Positions 50,110 through 62,419 of a stretch of DNA of 64,000 nt are shown piece after piece (position 1 is the stretch's first letter; each line of letters opens with the position of its first letter). The stretch is from contig LSRY02000053.1 in NCBI GenBank assembly GCA_001643675.2, positions 349,501 to 413,500 on the forward strand, read 5' to 3'. This stretch comes from Monocercomonoides exilis. Lineage: Eukaryota; Preaxostyla; Oxymonadida; Polymastigidae. The notes under the pieces were generated by a model, which was not told where the DNA came from, did no database searches, and saw only the letters and a program-made list of their open reading frames with translations. Both the position numbers and the translations under genes were made by a program.

Positions 50110-52245
50110 CTAATGCCAACTTCTTTTCAAAGAAGTACATTTTCTTCCTTTCGCCTTTGCATCTGTTTTTAGAAGCATCCCACATTCTCTGCAATTTTTT
50201 CCTCCTCCTTTTCCTCCAGAACTTGTATCCTTGCTCACACAGCAGGTGGAGAAGGTTGTGTTCCTCACAGAAAATGTGTTGGCAGTGGAAGATGAGGCGA
50301 ATGAGATGCACCCGCCATTGGTGGCAGTCTGTTGGCTCAACTGTTCTGAGTTGATGTTGGCGATGATGCAGTTGGCGAGGGAGAGGGAGAGAGCAGGGGA
50401 GGTGGCAGAGGAGAGGACACAGCTGGCGGGAGTGGCAGTGGAGGTGATATCGGTGATATTGGAGGAGTTGAGAGTGAGGGGGTTTGTGAGGGAGGTGAGG
50501 TGGAAGATGCTTTGGCTGTTGAGGGAGAGTTGGGTGATTGCTGTGTGGTTGAGGGGGAGGGAGCCAGCAGTGAGGAAGAAGAGGGGAGTTTTTATTGTTA
50601 TGGAGGTTGTTCCGGTGATGGTGGTCGTGTTGAGGTTGAAGGAAGGGGAGTTTTTGGAGAGGTGAAAGAGGATGGAGGTGATGGGATTTGAGGAGTTGTG
50701 AGCGATGGTGAGGGCAGAGACTGTGAGGGAGCCCTGAGTCTGTTGGAAGAGGGCAGACGAGGCAGATGGATCTGGTGAAGAAGATGTTGATGATGATGAT
50801 AAGGATGAAGATGAAGAAAATGATGATGCTGATTGTGATGACTGTGAATGTGAGTTTTGTGGTTGAGGAATGCCACTGGAGGCGATGGTGGTGGCAGTTG
50901 TACCATTTCCTGTGATTTTTGTGTCAACAGCGCTGAAGGTTAGTGTTTGAACGGGAACAAATGTTGAGCTGAGGAGGGTGAGAGAGGCGTCTTGGAATGG
51001 GATAAATCCATTGAGTGCATACTCAATCGTGGCGCATGGATTTTCCTGTGTATTGCCGCAAGAGTCAACATCTGATCCGTTATTTGCAACGATTTTGTTC
51101 TGTGCGATCAGGGGAAGCCGGCCATTGTACTCAGCATTATCTGCAGTTCCAGCATTCCACACTCTTTTCGTAAAGGTTGTAGATCCACACTGACTGAACG
51201 GAGATTGGGTGATATTAGTTCCATTGAAGAACACATCATTCCCTCTGCCATTTGTAGCTGCGTTTCCATCGAAGAAGCAGAATGTGATGAATTTAAACCC
51301 GCTCATCCAATTATATGCTCTTGTGCAACACAATCCAGCTCCTCCACGATTTGACGATGATGAAGTTAACTTATTATTGATGAACTGACACTCAACGATT
51401 GAAAACAGGTTGAACTTGTTATTTGGAGGCCAGTGAAATGTGAGAGAGCCAGCAGCATCACCACCGGAATTTACAATACACTTGCATTTGGTGAATAAGA
51501 ATTGGCCGTTTGATGGAAAATCGCCAATTCAGAAATACCAACCAGTTACGCGCCAATTTGTGATTGAACAACTTTCCACTCAATTTTCAGAAATGAAATA
51601 ATTGGAATTTGATTGCGGCCAGCCAATATAAGCAGCTCCTCCATGAGCCGCAGAGCCGTTTGTGAAATTGGATTTTGTAATGTTCAACTTAAACAAGTAA
51701 TCGCAACGCATTGCCCCACCATTATTTGTTGTTGAACATTTGAAAAAAGAGCATGTTGTGATTGTGAGATTTGCATTTATGCGAATAACAAAAAATGCTC
51801 CTCCATCACTACTTCCACTGTTTGAATTTTCCCCTTCGCACCATTCAAAGAGATTGCTATTCGAATCAGAAAAGGGCAATCGACTTTATTTCTTTCTTTG
51901 AGTTTCATTTTCAATATGTTCAACAGGAGAATTTTGTAAAGAGCGTGTTTGGTGGAAAAAGGAAGCGTTAAAGGCAGAAAGAGAAGTGAATGGGTTGTTG
52001 AGGATGGGGAGGATTGAACCATCGATGGGATTGTGAGTGTGATAGAAAAGGGTTGAGTGAACGGAGAAGGAGAGGATAGCTTTGCTGTTTGCGATGATGA
52101 TGGATTTGAAAAGAAAATAATAGTTATTAGAGAAAATCTCAGTAATGATTTTCTGCATTTTTTTAGAATGGCCTTTAAGAATAATCACAGCTTGAACCAG
52201 TTCACTTTCATGGAATAAAACATTAACGTTTGGCTTTTTGTTCAA
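50110..52245 (-). pseudogene. Right-handed beta-helix (POMP-like) surface protein, broken
   Basis: One minus-strand frame interrupted by a TAA at about 51886-51888 and TGAs at about 51580-51582 and 51525. Conserved features include repeated small Gly/Asn/Thr-rich rungs (GGAMRCDYLFKLNITKSNF, GGAAYIGW, NNTTFSTCC-like strands), the segment VANNGSDVDSCGNTQENPCA followed by TIEYALNG, and a poly-Ser insertion. These are typical of large families of extracellular beta-helix proteins in oxymonads and other protists, thought to lie at the cell surface. The C-terminal end departs from the usual pattern after SSGGKGGGK (a frameshift is likely) and no membrane anchor remains. No start codon or signal peptide is evident upstream. 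I take it as a decayed member of a surface family. Confidence 0.7.
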
Positions 52246-53148
52246 CTAAAAAAGAATCTCATAATGTAAGAAAAGCTCAATGAAATATAAAAAGACAGTG
52301 AAATCACAAAAAATAATCCATTTTGTTAACGAATCAAAATCCAACAGAAAGAATTTTTTTCATTAACCAATCGCCAAAATTCAAAAAATAAAAAAAATTG
52401 TTTAAACAATTCAACGAAAATATATTGTAACCAAAACAAACTTTTTACAATAAATTAGGAATACAGTAGATAAAATGTGAAATAAATTGGTTTTTACAAA
52501 TTATTCGTGTTATTTCAAGTTTCAGCCACGAATTTTGAATTAACCCAGTTATTTTGAAATAATCAAAAAAAAAACTTAAATCTACTGGACGTTTTTTTAA
52601 TAATATTGAATTGAAATATTTTTTTATGGAAAAATGGTTGCAACAATGTTCTGAATTGTTTTTGTTTGTATTATTTCGTCTTCGAAATTTTTATGGTTTT
52701 GTTTTTGTTCATAAAAAATAATATCTAAACATAATTTTTCTAACTTTCTAATGCATATAAGCGTTCAAGTGTTGTTTTGCCCGTTGAAATAATTTATGTT
52801 TTTTTTCAATTTTTTATTGATTTTTCTATTCATGAAAAAAACTCATGCACACATATGTTATTTTGTTATCAATTATTTGTTTTTGTATTTCTTGAAAAAC
52901 GGTATCAACTGCTCACTCTTCAACAACAAATAATCGATTAACACAGTTTTGTTAATTGTTACTATTTTTGATATGCAAATGCATATTCAGCAAATTTCTC
53001 CGTAATAATTTTTCACATTTATTTAAACATGAACAGTGCTGTTAATAAGTTTAAAAAAATCTTTATTCACTAATTTGCATGAATAAGGGAAAATTCAAAT
53101 TTCATTGAGCCATCTCCTGAAAATATGCACTTCTTCTGCTTCATTTCT
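52246..53148. other. AT-rich spacer
   Basis: About 900 bp, very AT-rich, with many TTTTT and AAAAA runs and no supported gene. Confidence 0.5.
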
Positions 53149-53246
53149 TTTTCCTCTCACTCTCTCTCTATCTCTATCTCTCACTCTCTCTCTCACTCTC
53201 TCTCTCTCTTTCTCTTTCTCTCTCTCTTTCTCTTTCTCTTTCTCTT

Positions 53247-53278
<32 letters not shown>

Positions 53279-53308
53279 TCTTTCTCTCTTTCTCTTTCTC
53301 TTTCTCTT

Positions 53309-53391
<83 letters not shown>

Positions 53392-53396
53392 TTTTC
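53149..53396. repeat. Compound (TC)n/(TTTC)n/(TCTA)n microsatellite
   Basis: About 250 bp of TC, TTTC and TATC units. It has invaded or replaced the 3' part of the family remnant on the minus strand immediately to its right. Confidence 0.95.
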
Positions 53397-53990
53397 CCTC
53401 CGCTATCCCTTATCCAATCTACATTTTTTCCTGTTCTTTCAATTCTCTTGGCTTCTCTGATATAATGCAGCTCATTCACAGCTACTTTTTCCATCTCTTT
53501 TTCCTCACGAATCATGTCAATGAAAAATAACCAAGCAGAATGATAGGAAAGGAGAGTGTGATTGTTAAGATTATGACTGCAATGGATTGTTTCGATTATT
53601 CCATTCAAATACAAAATTTTTTCTATTATCTGTCAAAAAAAAGCAAGAAAAATTCTGAACATAAAATAAAGAGAAAATAAACACACGTGGCAACATTCAA
53701 TGTTGCTCAAAGCCAGTGAAGCTATTTCCACTTCTTTCTGACTTTCTCGCTTTCCTCCTTGTTCAATGCAACTTTCAGAAAACAAGGTACACAAATTGAA
53801 ATCAATTCCCCTGAAATGAATTTTTTATCCAGCAAAATTAAGCATTCGCAAATATCACTCACCTGCTTTCACCACTTTTCCTTCCTTCTTTTCATAAAAT
53901 GAATTTTATCGAACATATCATCAATAAAATCGGTTTTATTATCTTCTTTATTCATTTCATCGTTCATTGAATTCATTTCAAATATTATCC
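53397..53990 (-). pseudogene. Unknown helical-repeat family protein, decayed member 4
   Basis: Minus-strand remnants in family order. EMNSMNDEMNKEDNKTDFID (about 53900-53985) is followed by an internal loss of about 70 codons and a TGA. Then come SDICECLILLDKKFISGELI and SICVPCFLKVALNKEESEK, a frameshift before QKEVEIASLALSNIECC, and, across the position of the second intron, the exon 3 start (YLNGIIETIHCSHNLNNHTL, LLSYHSAWLFFIDM, VAVNELHYIREAKR) at 53400-53614. The rest of exon 3 is missing and a microsatellite begins there. It is clearly a pseudogene. Confidence 0.85.
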
Positions 53991-54615
53991 ACTTCTTTTC
54001 TCTTCATTGCTTTCTTCCTATCCGGAAAACTAATCTTTTCAAAAATAATAAATTTTTTCCGAATATCAAGAAATCATACACAGCAACAACAACTGCATAC
54101 AAATGACCTTTTTAGTGTTGTCACTCTCCAGCATTTTTTCAAATGCATGTCAACCAGTAAGCGCTGATTAAAAGTTATTCAAACTTTATGAGAGAAAGCT
54201 TTTTAAAAAGAAATTCAAATATGTAAAAAATAATTAAAAATGATAAAAATAAATGCTCTCAAACCGGTTTTTATTGCATTTTTGTTTTCAATCCATATGT
54301 GTCGAGAAACCTTGATGATGATTTGATCATTTACATAAATGAATATAAATTAATGCGAAAATTACAAAAATAGAAATATATTTCTATAATATTGTTAAAT
54401 ATTGTTTGTTGATTAAGTGTGAACTATTTGTTTTTTATTATTTCATTGTTTCACTAAAATACAGAAAGTTCAAAAGACAAAAAAAGCGAAACTCTTCAGA
54501 CATAAGAAAAACCTATCAAAGAGATGGATGCAAATGCTCAATGAGCAGTTGTGTTTATAAAAAAGTTCATTATTTTTTCAAAATAATTCATTTTCCCATT
54601 CGAAGGAAAATGATA
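53991..54615. other. AT-rich spacer
   Basis: About 620 bp with no supported gene. Its left part may contain further decayed sequence from the family remnant's first exon. Confidence 0.45.
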
Positions 54616-55567
54616 CACCAAAAATTATTCAAGATCGAAAAACTTTAATTCAAAATCGAAAAAGTTTAAAACAACATCGAAAAAGTTTAATTCAACATCG
54701 AAAATTATTATTCAAAATCGAAAAAGTTTAATTCAAGATCGAAATTTATTATTCGAAATCGGAAAACTTTAATTCGAAATCGAAAATGTTTAATTCGAAA
54801 TCGAAAATGAAGATAATTTGTTCAGAATATCAATTCAAGTCATAACCGAAATATTTTCATTAACATAAATGTTGATAATAACTTTTGTTTATTTATTGGA
54901 AATGTTTTTCTTTCGTTTTGAACGACTGTTTTCTACGATATAGACTGATATCAATCGATTCTTTTCTCATTGTGAAGATTGAAAATGTTTTATTTTATCA
55001 GTTTTCAATTCAATGAATGAAATTCAAATCATATCGTTTTCAATAAATGAGATAAATTTCTGCCTTTTTGTGCACAATCCAAGATCATGAACTATCCTAT
55101 CTCTTTTATTTATTTCTTTTATTCCTTAAAATCTCCTGAACATATGTGAAGAGTTTTATTATAACTCAGTTTTATCCTATATACTCTATTTCACACAATC
55201 AAACACCAAAAAAACATCAGTAAATATTTTTCAAATTGAAATTGACAAATTTCTCAGATCGTGCTTCGAAATAAAAGAAACTGACATGAGCACGAATTTT
55301 TAAATTTTTTTCAAATTTTTAGATAATAAAGAATCTTCGACGTTGAATTAAATATTTTCGATTTCGAATTAAACTTTTTCGATTTCGAATTAAAGTTTTC
55401 CGATTTCGAATAATAAATTTCGATCTTGAATTAAACTTTTTCGATTTTGAATAATAATTTTCGATGTTGAATTAAACTTTTTCGATGTTGTTTTAAACTT
55501 TTTCGATTTTGAATTAAAGTTTTTCGATTTTGAATTAAACTTTTTAGATGTTGAATAATTTTTGGTG
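54616..55567. mobile_element. Inverted-repeat element with tandem-repeat arms, copy 2 (952 bp)
   Basis: The ends are CACCAAAAATTATTC and GAATAATTTTTGGTG, flanked by TA on both sides (54614-54615 and 55568-55569), a perfect TA target duplication. Both arms (about 54616-54810 and 55334-55567) are tandem arrays of a unit of roughly 17-20 bp of the type TCGAAATCGAAAAAGTTTAA, about eleven units each, mutually inverted. The 520-bp middle carries blocks shared with copy 1. There is no transposase. The TA preference fits Tc1/mariner-like mobilisation in trans. Confidence 0.85.
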
Positions 55568-56111
55568 TAACAAATTTTGGGAAAAACAAACAAAAAAAGC
55601 TTTATTTATGAAAAACATAACATAATATTTAATGTTGATGCGTTATTGGCTTAAACCTTCAAAACATTGTTTTTATGATAAAAGCAAGACTTTCAGGTCA
55701 CAATTAAAAAACATTGGTTTTTCTTAAAAACGCTTCCTTTAATTTATAATTACTGGGGAATCTTGAAATAAACAAAATATCTTGAAATATTTTTTTATTT
55801 CACAATTTATCTAGTGCTATTTAATAAATTATATTTTATTATTGAAAATTTCGCTATTGTGACAAACACTAATTCAGAATAAAATGAACCTTCGTGAATA
55901 TATTGGTCTTTCTCTTATTTCATCTATTTCACCCATTCAAGGAAACAAATCAGAATATATATTGAAACATCAACTTCACGAAAGATTCACAATCATTCAT
56001 AATATTTAAAGAGTTCCCTTTTAAAGAATATCAGCAAAAAAAGTAATGAAATGAGATGAATTGAAAAATTCTGAAGTGAAAATTGATATTTAAATCTTTA
56101 TAAAACTTGCT
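55568..56111. other. AT-rich spacer
   Basis: About 540 bp between the inverted-repeat element and the stop codon of NOP16. I see no gene. Confidence 0.5.
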
Positions 56112-56925
56112 TTAGCCCGCATCACCCGCAATTTTTTTCGAATTTTCCAAGTTGTCACTTCTTAATGCCTTTCTGGCTTTCTTTGCAGCATTCTTCTTCT
56201 CTCTCCTTTTTGCTTTTCTGCTCACTCTTTTTTCTCTTTCATAAAGAAGAACACGTCCATACTTTTTCTCATTCAAATACTCTTCGCATTTTCTTTTAAG
56301 TTCTGCTGCAGTGTGTTGCATTCGATTTATTTTGAAATCTTTTGACATTGCTCCATAATCATCTCCCCATTTTTTCATTAACGCTTCGCATAGTTTTACG
56401 TCCGTTTCACACAGCAATTTTTTTCTCATGTTGGGTCCATGAGGAGCCCCCCTGTCCACCAATTCTAGTAAAATTGAAATAATTAAAAAACAAAGAATTC
56501 AAAATAAAAAAATAAAAAAATAACATACCAGCTTCATCATAGCGTTTTAAAGGATTAACTTTTGGTAACATTGTCATTTCATCAATCAAATCATTTGGAT
56601 CTTCAATCTGTCCCTTGATTGGATCAACTAAAGGATCTGTAACTCGAAGAGAATCAGCGTTTTGCTTCCTTTTTTTCGATTGAGCATCTTCTTCCTCCCT
56701 AATCAGATCAACATGTTCCACTGTTCCATCTGATTTAACTTTTGGAAATTCGCGTGCCGGACCCCGTGATAGCCGGACCAAATGCTGATCTCGCAATTCT
56801 TTTGGGGTTATATTAAATTTTGTCAATGCACCAATTTTTGCGTAATTTGCCTTCAAAGACATACGGCGATTGTACCTAAATGGTTTTGGTGTTCTTTTTG
56901 TGTTTGATTCTTTTTGCGTTTCCAT
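56112..56925 (-). CDS. NOP16: NOP16-like nucleolar protein (pre-60S ribosome assembly)
   Basis: Exons 56925-56529 and 56464-56112, 750 nt or 249 residues, one phase-1 intron of 64 nt with a GTATGT donor. The N-terminal basic segment (FRYNRRMSLKANYAKIG) and the C-terminal domain match NOP16: CEALMKKWGDDYGAMSKDFK, then NRMQHTAAELKRKCEEYLNE, which in the family is the conserved YGDDYxAMARDxKxNxxQxT box. A lysine/arginine-rich tail follows. NOP16 is a nucleolar factor that joins early pre-60S particles; midasin at the other end of the window acts later in the same pathway. The start is the only ATG upstream of the conserved part. Confidence 0.85.
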
Positions 56926-57129
56926 GGTTCAAGTTAAAGTAAGCGAGAATCAGAACAAACAAAAAAACCAAAGATCAAAGATCATTCAGATCTTTTGTTA
57001 CATAAATATATTTATTATTTAAATGGATTAAAAAAGTGAAAATTAACATTTCTTAAAGAAAAAAAATTAAAAAAAAAAAATGAGCTTAAGAGTTTATTGA
57101 TAATTTGATGTAATTGCCATTTTCATAAT

Positions 57130-60100
57130 TCAGTCATCCATGTTAAGTCCTTTATCATCAGCAACTTCCTCAAGGATATCCTCAAAAAATTGTTGAATCT
57201 TTTGTTGAACAAAATCATCAATAAGTGGATCGCAAACGCTTCCTTCTCCAAGCGTGCCGCATATATCTAAATATATCCATTTTTCTGTCTCGCATCTCAT
57301 CTCCGCATTGAACATTTCCTTCATTTTCTTTTCTTCCTCTTCCATTTTCAGTCTCTTTAGCTCTCTGCTTTCATTCGACTCTTCTTCAAATCTTCTTCCA
57401 AAGTCATCAAAGTCGTCATCAAACTCGTACTCATCGTCGTTGTAGCTCGACCGCCTTTTCCCGCTTCCTTCGCCTTCTCCTCCTTCAAACTGCATCGACC
57501 AGTCTAATTGAGCCATCTCAATCAGTCGCTCGTTCATGTGGCACCCGACAAACACATTCTTCTCCTTCACTTGCACCCTCTTCATTTTGATCTCCTTCCA
57601 CCTGTTTTTGCTTTCCTCCCTCCCTCTTCCGCCAAACGACGCGCCTGCCCCTTTCCCTCTCCCCACCCCAACGCTGCTGCTTCCACCGCTTCCTGTGCCA
57701 AGCAGAAGAGAAGCACTGTTCCCACCAACGAAATTGCTCCCGACCATCTTCAGCAGAGAAGAGCTGCTGCTCAGCGCCAGGCTTCCCCCATACACCGAGT
57801 TCTGCGCCACTCCCAGCGAAGACGCTGACGGAAGCAGGGCAGCCCCTTCGCTTCCTTCTCCAAAGCCTGCCAGGCCCATCAATGAAGAAGCGGCTGCTGT
57901 TATTGTCCCTGTGGAAGTGCCTGTGGTTGCACAAAGGGTCGCGTTGGCTTCAATTCCTCTTGTCTTCGACAGCGCAAACATCAAAAACTTGCTCACATTG
58001 ATCATAACTTCGCCTTCTTTGCTGCTCTCCTTCTTTGTTCTGTTTCCGTTTATTAATTTTCTTCTCCGTATTTCAATTTCTTTCTCTCTATCTCTTTCTT
58101 TTTCTCTCTCCTTTCCTTTTCCTTCTCCCTCATCGCTTCTAATCGATACATCCAGCAGATCTGCATCATTTTTGCCTCTTCCGTTCCTCGAGCTCCCGAG
58201 TGCAGGCGAAGATCCCACAGAAGAGAAAGGCTTTGGCGAAAGAGGCGCCACAACAGGAACAGTGGCGCTGAGCGGGTTGATCGCTGCGTGAGAGCCGAAC
58301 TGGCCTGAAAGCGCAGACTCTGAGCTGAGTGTGGACGAAAGAGACACACTCGACTGTGATCGCATCAGAAGCCCCTCTTTCGCAGAGTCTCTGAGCAGAG
58401 CATCCGAAGCACCCTCAGACGTGGTGGGTGCGAGGGACAACAAAGAAAGAGGAGCAGGTGGAGGCAGCTTGTACAGGGAGACTACGTCAGAGGCGCTTAT
58501 CGTGGGGCCCTGCACGACAGACTCCAGCATATCCACACTCACCTTGTGGCGGAGGAGAAGAGGTGAATTGGCAGCGAGGGGAGGCAATAAAGCTGTTGAT
58601 GAAAAGTTGTTTTCCTGTGAAAAAGCAGAGTTTTGTCTGTCATTTTGAGTTCTGCTGTTGTTTGATGGCTGAAGAGACTCGAAAGGAGGAGAGCGATATC
58701 TCAAAGAGAGTACAAGCGACGATGGAGTGAAAGAAACAGCAGAATTAACAGAAGAAGAAGAAGAATTCGCAGAAACTGCAGAATCCGACGATGCGGACTC
58801 AGACTTAACACTCGGTTCGAAAAGAGAAGCAGAATGTGATTGCAGAGAAGTGGAAGGAAGGCACAGCAAAGCCGAAGACGGGACTGGCTTAAGCGAATCA
58901 GCTATTTCTTCAAAGCAATCGTTGAGGGCACTTCTGTATGCCTTCATCAGAATCACCTCGTTTTCATTCATCTCGTCGTGCGCCCACAATTCGTCGCTCA
59001 CTCCAAACTCTGATTTGTCGGATCCTCTCGGACTGACTGACAGAAGCTTGTCTTTATCTTTATCTTTTCCTTTCTTCTTCTTCTTTTCTTTTTCGTCTTC
59101 TTCTTTAGAAGCTGATGACTCTTTTACATCATCCACTTCTTTGTTTGTTCCTTTGCTTTGCTTCTTCTCCTTCTCTTTCTCTGTTTCTTTCTCCTTCTCC
59201 TTCTCTTTCTCCTTTTTCACTCCCTTCCAGTCTTCCGTTTCAATCATCGTATCAATCTTTCCCATGAACCTTCTTCTGAACTCATTCAAAGGCGCTAGCA
59301 TTCGTCTCAGTGCTGTTGGGGCAACATAACCACTCAATGAATCCTTCCCTTTCTCTCCTTTCCTTTTCACTTCTTCTCCTTTTTTCCTTCCTGTGAACAC
59401 TCCACTGACACTTCCTCCTCCTTTCTCAACCATTGCATTGTTACTTCTTCCTTTCTCTCTTTCTCTTTCTCTCTCCCCCTTCTCTTTCTCATTCTCCTCC
59501 TTCTCCTCCTCCTTCCACAGCTCGTTCTCTGACACTGAACTCAGCGTGGATGTGAGCAGCGAGCGAATTGGCGATCGGCCAGATGCTGCCAATAGAGCAA
59601 TGTCTCTTGAACTGGCTGTACTCAGCAGAGAAGAATTGGCTGAGGAGGCGCTGGCGACTGAGGAAGACGTGGTTGACAGAATAGAATTGGATGTTTGACT
59701 GAATTTCGTGTCATTCAGATCGTTGTTGATATCTTTCTCTTTATCCTTTAACTTGTCGATTTCTTTGGATATAGATTTTTCTTTCTCTTTCTCTTTCTCC
59801 TTCTCTCTCTCTCTTTCCTTCTCCTTCTCCTTCTCTTTCCCCTTCTCTCTTTCAAGCGGCTTCAGCTTCTGTGTGGAAAGCGTCCAGGTAAGCCTCATAG
59901 CCATTTCTGTCTCTCTCATCTTCTTCCTCTCTTTGTCTTCTCCAAACTCGCCTTCTCTTCCTTCTTCGTCTTCAATCAGATCCTTCCCCAGCCTCAGCAG
60001 CTCCGCCTCTTTCTCCTTCCGCTCGTCTTCTTCCATTTCGCAGAGGACTTCATCGGCAATGCGAAGAAGATCAAACTTCTCTCTTCGAATGTGCGGGGAC

Positions 60101-62388
60101 ACGGGGATATGCTCTTCTTCTTCGTCTTCTTCTTCGTCTTCTCCTTTTCCTTCTCCTTCTTCTTTATCTTCGTTCTCATCTTCCTCTTCCTTTTCTTCTT
60201 TTGCTTTGCTTTTCTGTTTATCTTCTTCTTCTTCATCAATTCCTGTTCGTTTGTTCTCATCAACGATAATTGCGTCTGGCTTTTTGAAATGTTTCACTTC
60301 TTTTTCTTCATTCATTGAATCGTCTTCATCTTTCTGACTTTCATCTGCTTCTTTTTCAGTTCCCTTCAATTCATCAGTCGCCTTCTTCTTTTCTTCTTCC
60401 TCTTCTTCTTTTATTTCTTCTTCTTCTTCTTCTTTAGCTTCATTTTCATCTTTTTTATCGCCTTCACTTTTTTCTTCCTTTTCCTTTTCCTTTTCCTCTT
60501 CCTCTTCCTCGTCTTCCACCCCAATAGGAGCAAGAAACATGTCCTTTGACGGCTTCAGCTTCTCCTTCAGCTCTTCGTCTGTCATTTCACTCAGTGTTCC
60601 CCCCATTTCAGACGCATCTTCGTCTTTCCAGTCACTTTCACTGCCATCTTCGCTTTCTGTTTCATTCTCTTTTTCTTTTTCTTCTTTTTCTTTTTCCTTT
60701 TCCTTTTCTGTTTCTGTTTCTTTCTCTCTTTCTTTCTCATTCTCCTTTTCATTCTCTTCTTCATCTGATTCTTTTGGTGTTTCTTCGTTTTCACCATCTC
60801 CATCCTTTGTTCCTTTCACTTCTTCTTCCTCTTCCTTTTCCTCTTCCTCTTTCCTCTTCTCTTTCTCTTCTTCCTCTTCTTTCTCCTTCTCTTTATCCGA
60901 CTCTTCATCTTCATCCACAAAGTCATCCCATTCATCTGCATAATCGCTTTCTTCATTCGTCTGCTTCTTTTTCTCTGTTTTATTTTCTCCATCTTCTGCT
61001 TCACTTTCATCTCCTTTCTTTCCTCTGCTTCTTTCTTTCCTCATCTTCTCCTCTTCTGCCTCTTCTTTCTCTTCTTCTTCTTTGTCTTTGATTGTGTTGA
61101 AGGAGTCTTCAATCTCTTCAACAATTGGCTCAATTGTCGCTGTCGTCTTCTTCAGCCACGAAGCAAACGGACTTTCAAATTCATCATCATCATCTTCTTC
61201 TTTCTCTTCTTCTTCTTCTGTTTGTTTTTCTTCATTTTCATTTCCTTTTCCACCAGTTTCTTCTTCTGCTTCCTCCCCATTTTCGAAGTCTAATTCATAA
61301 ATATCTTTTTCCGCCTCTTCTTTTTCTCGTTTTCTTTCTTTTTCTTCTTCTTTTTCCTTTCGTTTCCTCTCTTCTTCCTCTTTCTTTCTTTTTCTCTCTT
61401 CTTCTTCTTCTTCTTTCCTTCTTCTTTCTTCTTCTTCTCTTCTCTCTTTCTCTTCTCGCAAACTATTCAATTTCGCTTTCGCTTCTTTTATCTGCTTTCT
61501 TCCAATCCAAAAATCTTCAATTTTTCCAACTGCCTTCTTCTTCTTCTTCTTTTCTTCTTCTTCCATTTTTATTCTTTCTTCTTCTTCTTCTTCTCTTCTT
61601 CTTCGCTCTTCCTCTTCTTTCTTCCTTTCTTCCTCTTCCTTCTTTTTCCTCTCTTCCTCTTTTCTTCTTTTCTCTTCTTCCTCTTTCCTTTTTCTTTCCT
61701 CTTCTTTCTTCCTCTTCTCCTCCATCTCCTTCTTTCTTTGTTCTTCTAATCTTCTTTTTCTTTCCTCTTCTTTCTTCTTTCTCTCTTCTGCCTCTTTTCT
61801 TTTCCTTTCTTCTTCTTCTTCTTCTCTCTTTCTAATTTCTTCTTCAATTCTCAATCTTTCTTCTTCTTCTTCTTCTTCTTTTCTTCTCCTTTCCTCTTCC
61901 TCTTCCTCTTCCTCCTCTTTTCGTTTCCTTTCTTCTTCTTCTCTTTGCCTTTTTTCCATTTCTTCTTTCTTTCTTCTTTCTTCTTCTTCTTTCCTTTTCT
62001 TTTCAAGTTCTTCTCTTCTCCTTCTTTCCTCTTCCTCCCTTTTCAATTTCTCTTCCTCTTCTTTTTTCTTCCTTTTTTCTTCCTCCTCTTTTCGTTTTCG
62101 CTCCGCTTCTTCTCTTCTCTTCCTCTCTTCTTCCTCTTTCTTCTTTCTTTCTTCCTCTTTCCTCAAACGTTCCTCTTCCTCCTCCTTCTTTCTCCTCTCT
62201 TCTTCTTCTTCTTCTTCTTCTTTCCTTCTCCTTTCTTCCTCCTCTTCCTCTTCTTTTCTTTTCTTTTCTTCTCTCAGATATTCAAGCTCTTCTTTCGCTT
62301 CTTCGACTTGCATTTGAGATATCCACCAATCTTCAATACATCTAACTGCCTTCATCTTTCTTTCCATTTCTCTTTCTCTTTCTCTTTC

Positions 62389-62419
<31 letters not shown>

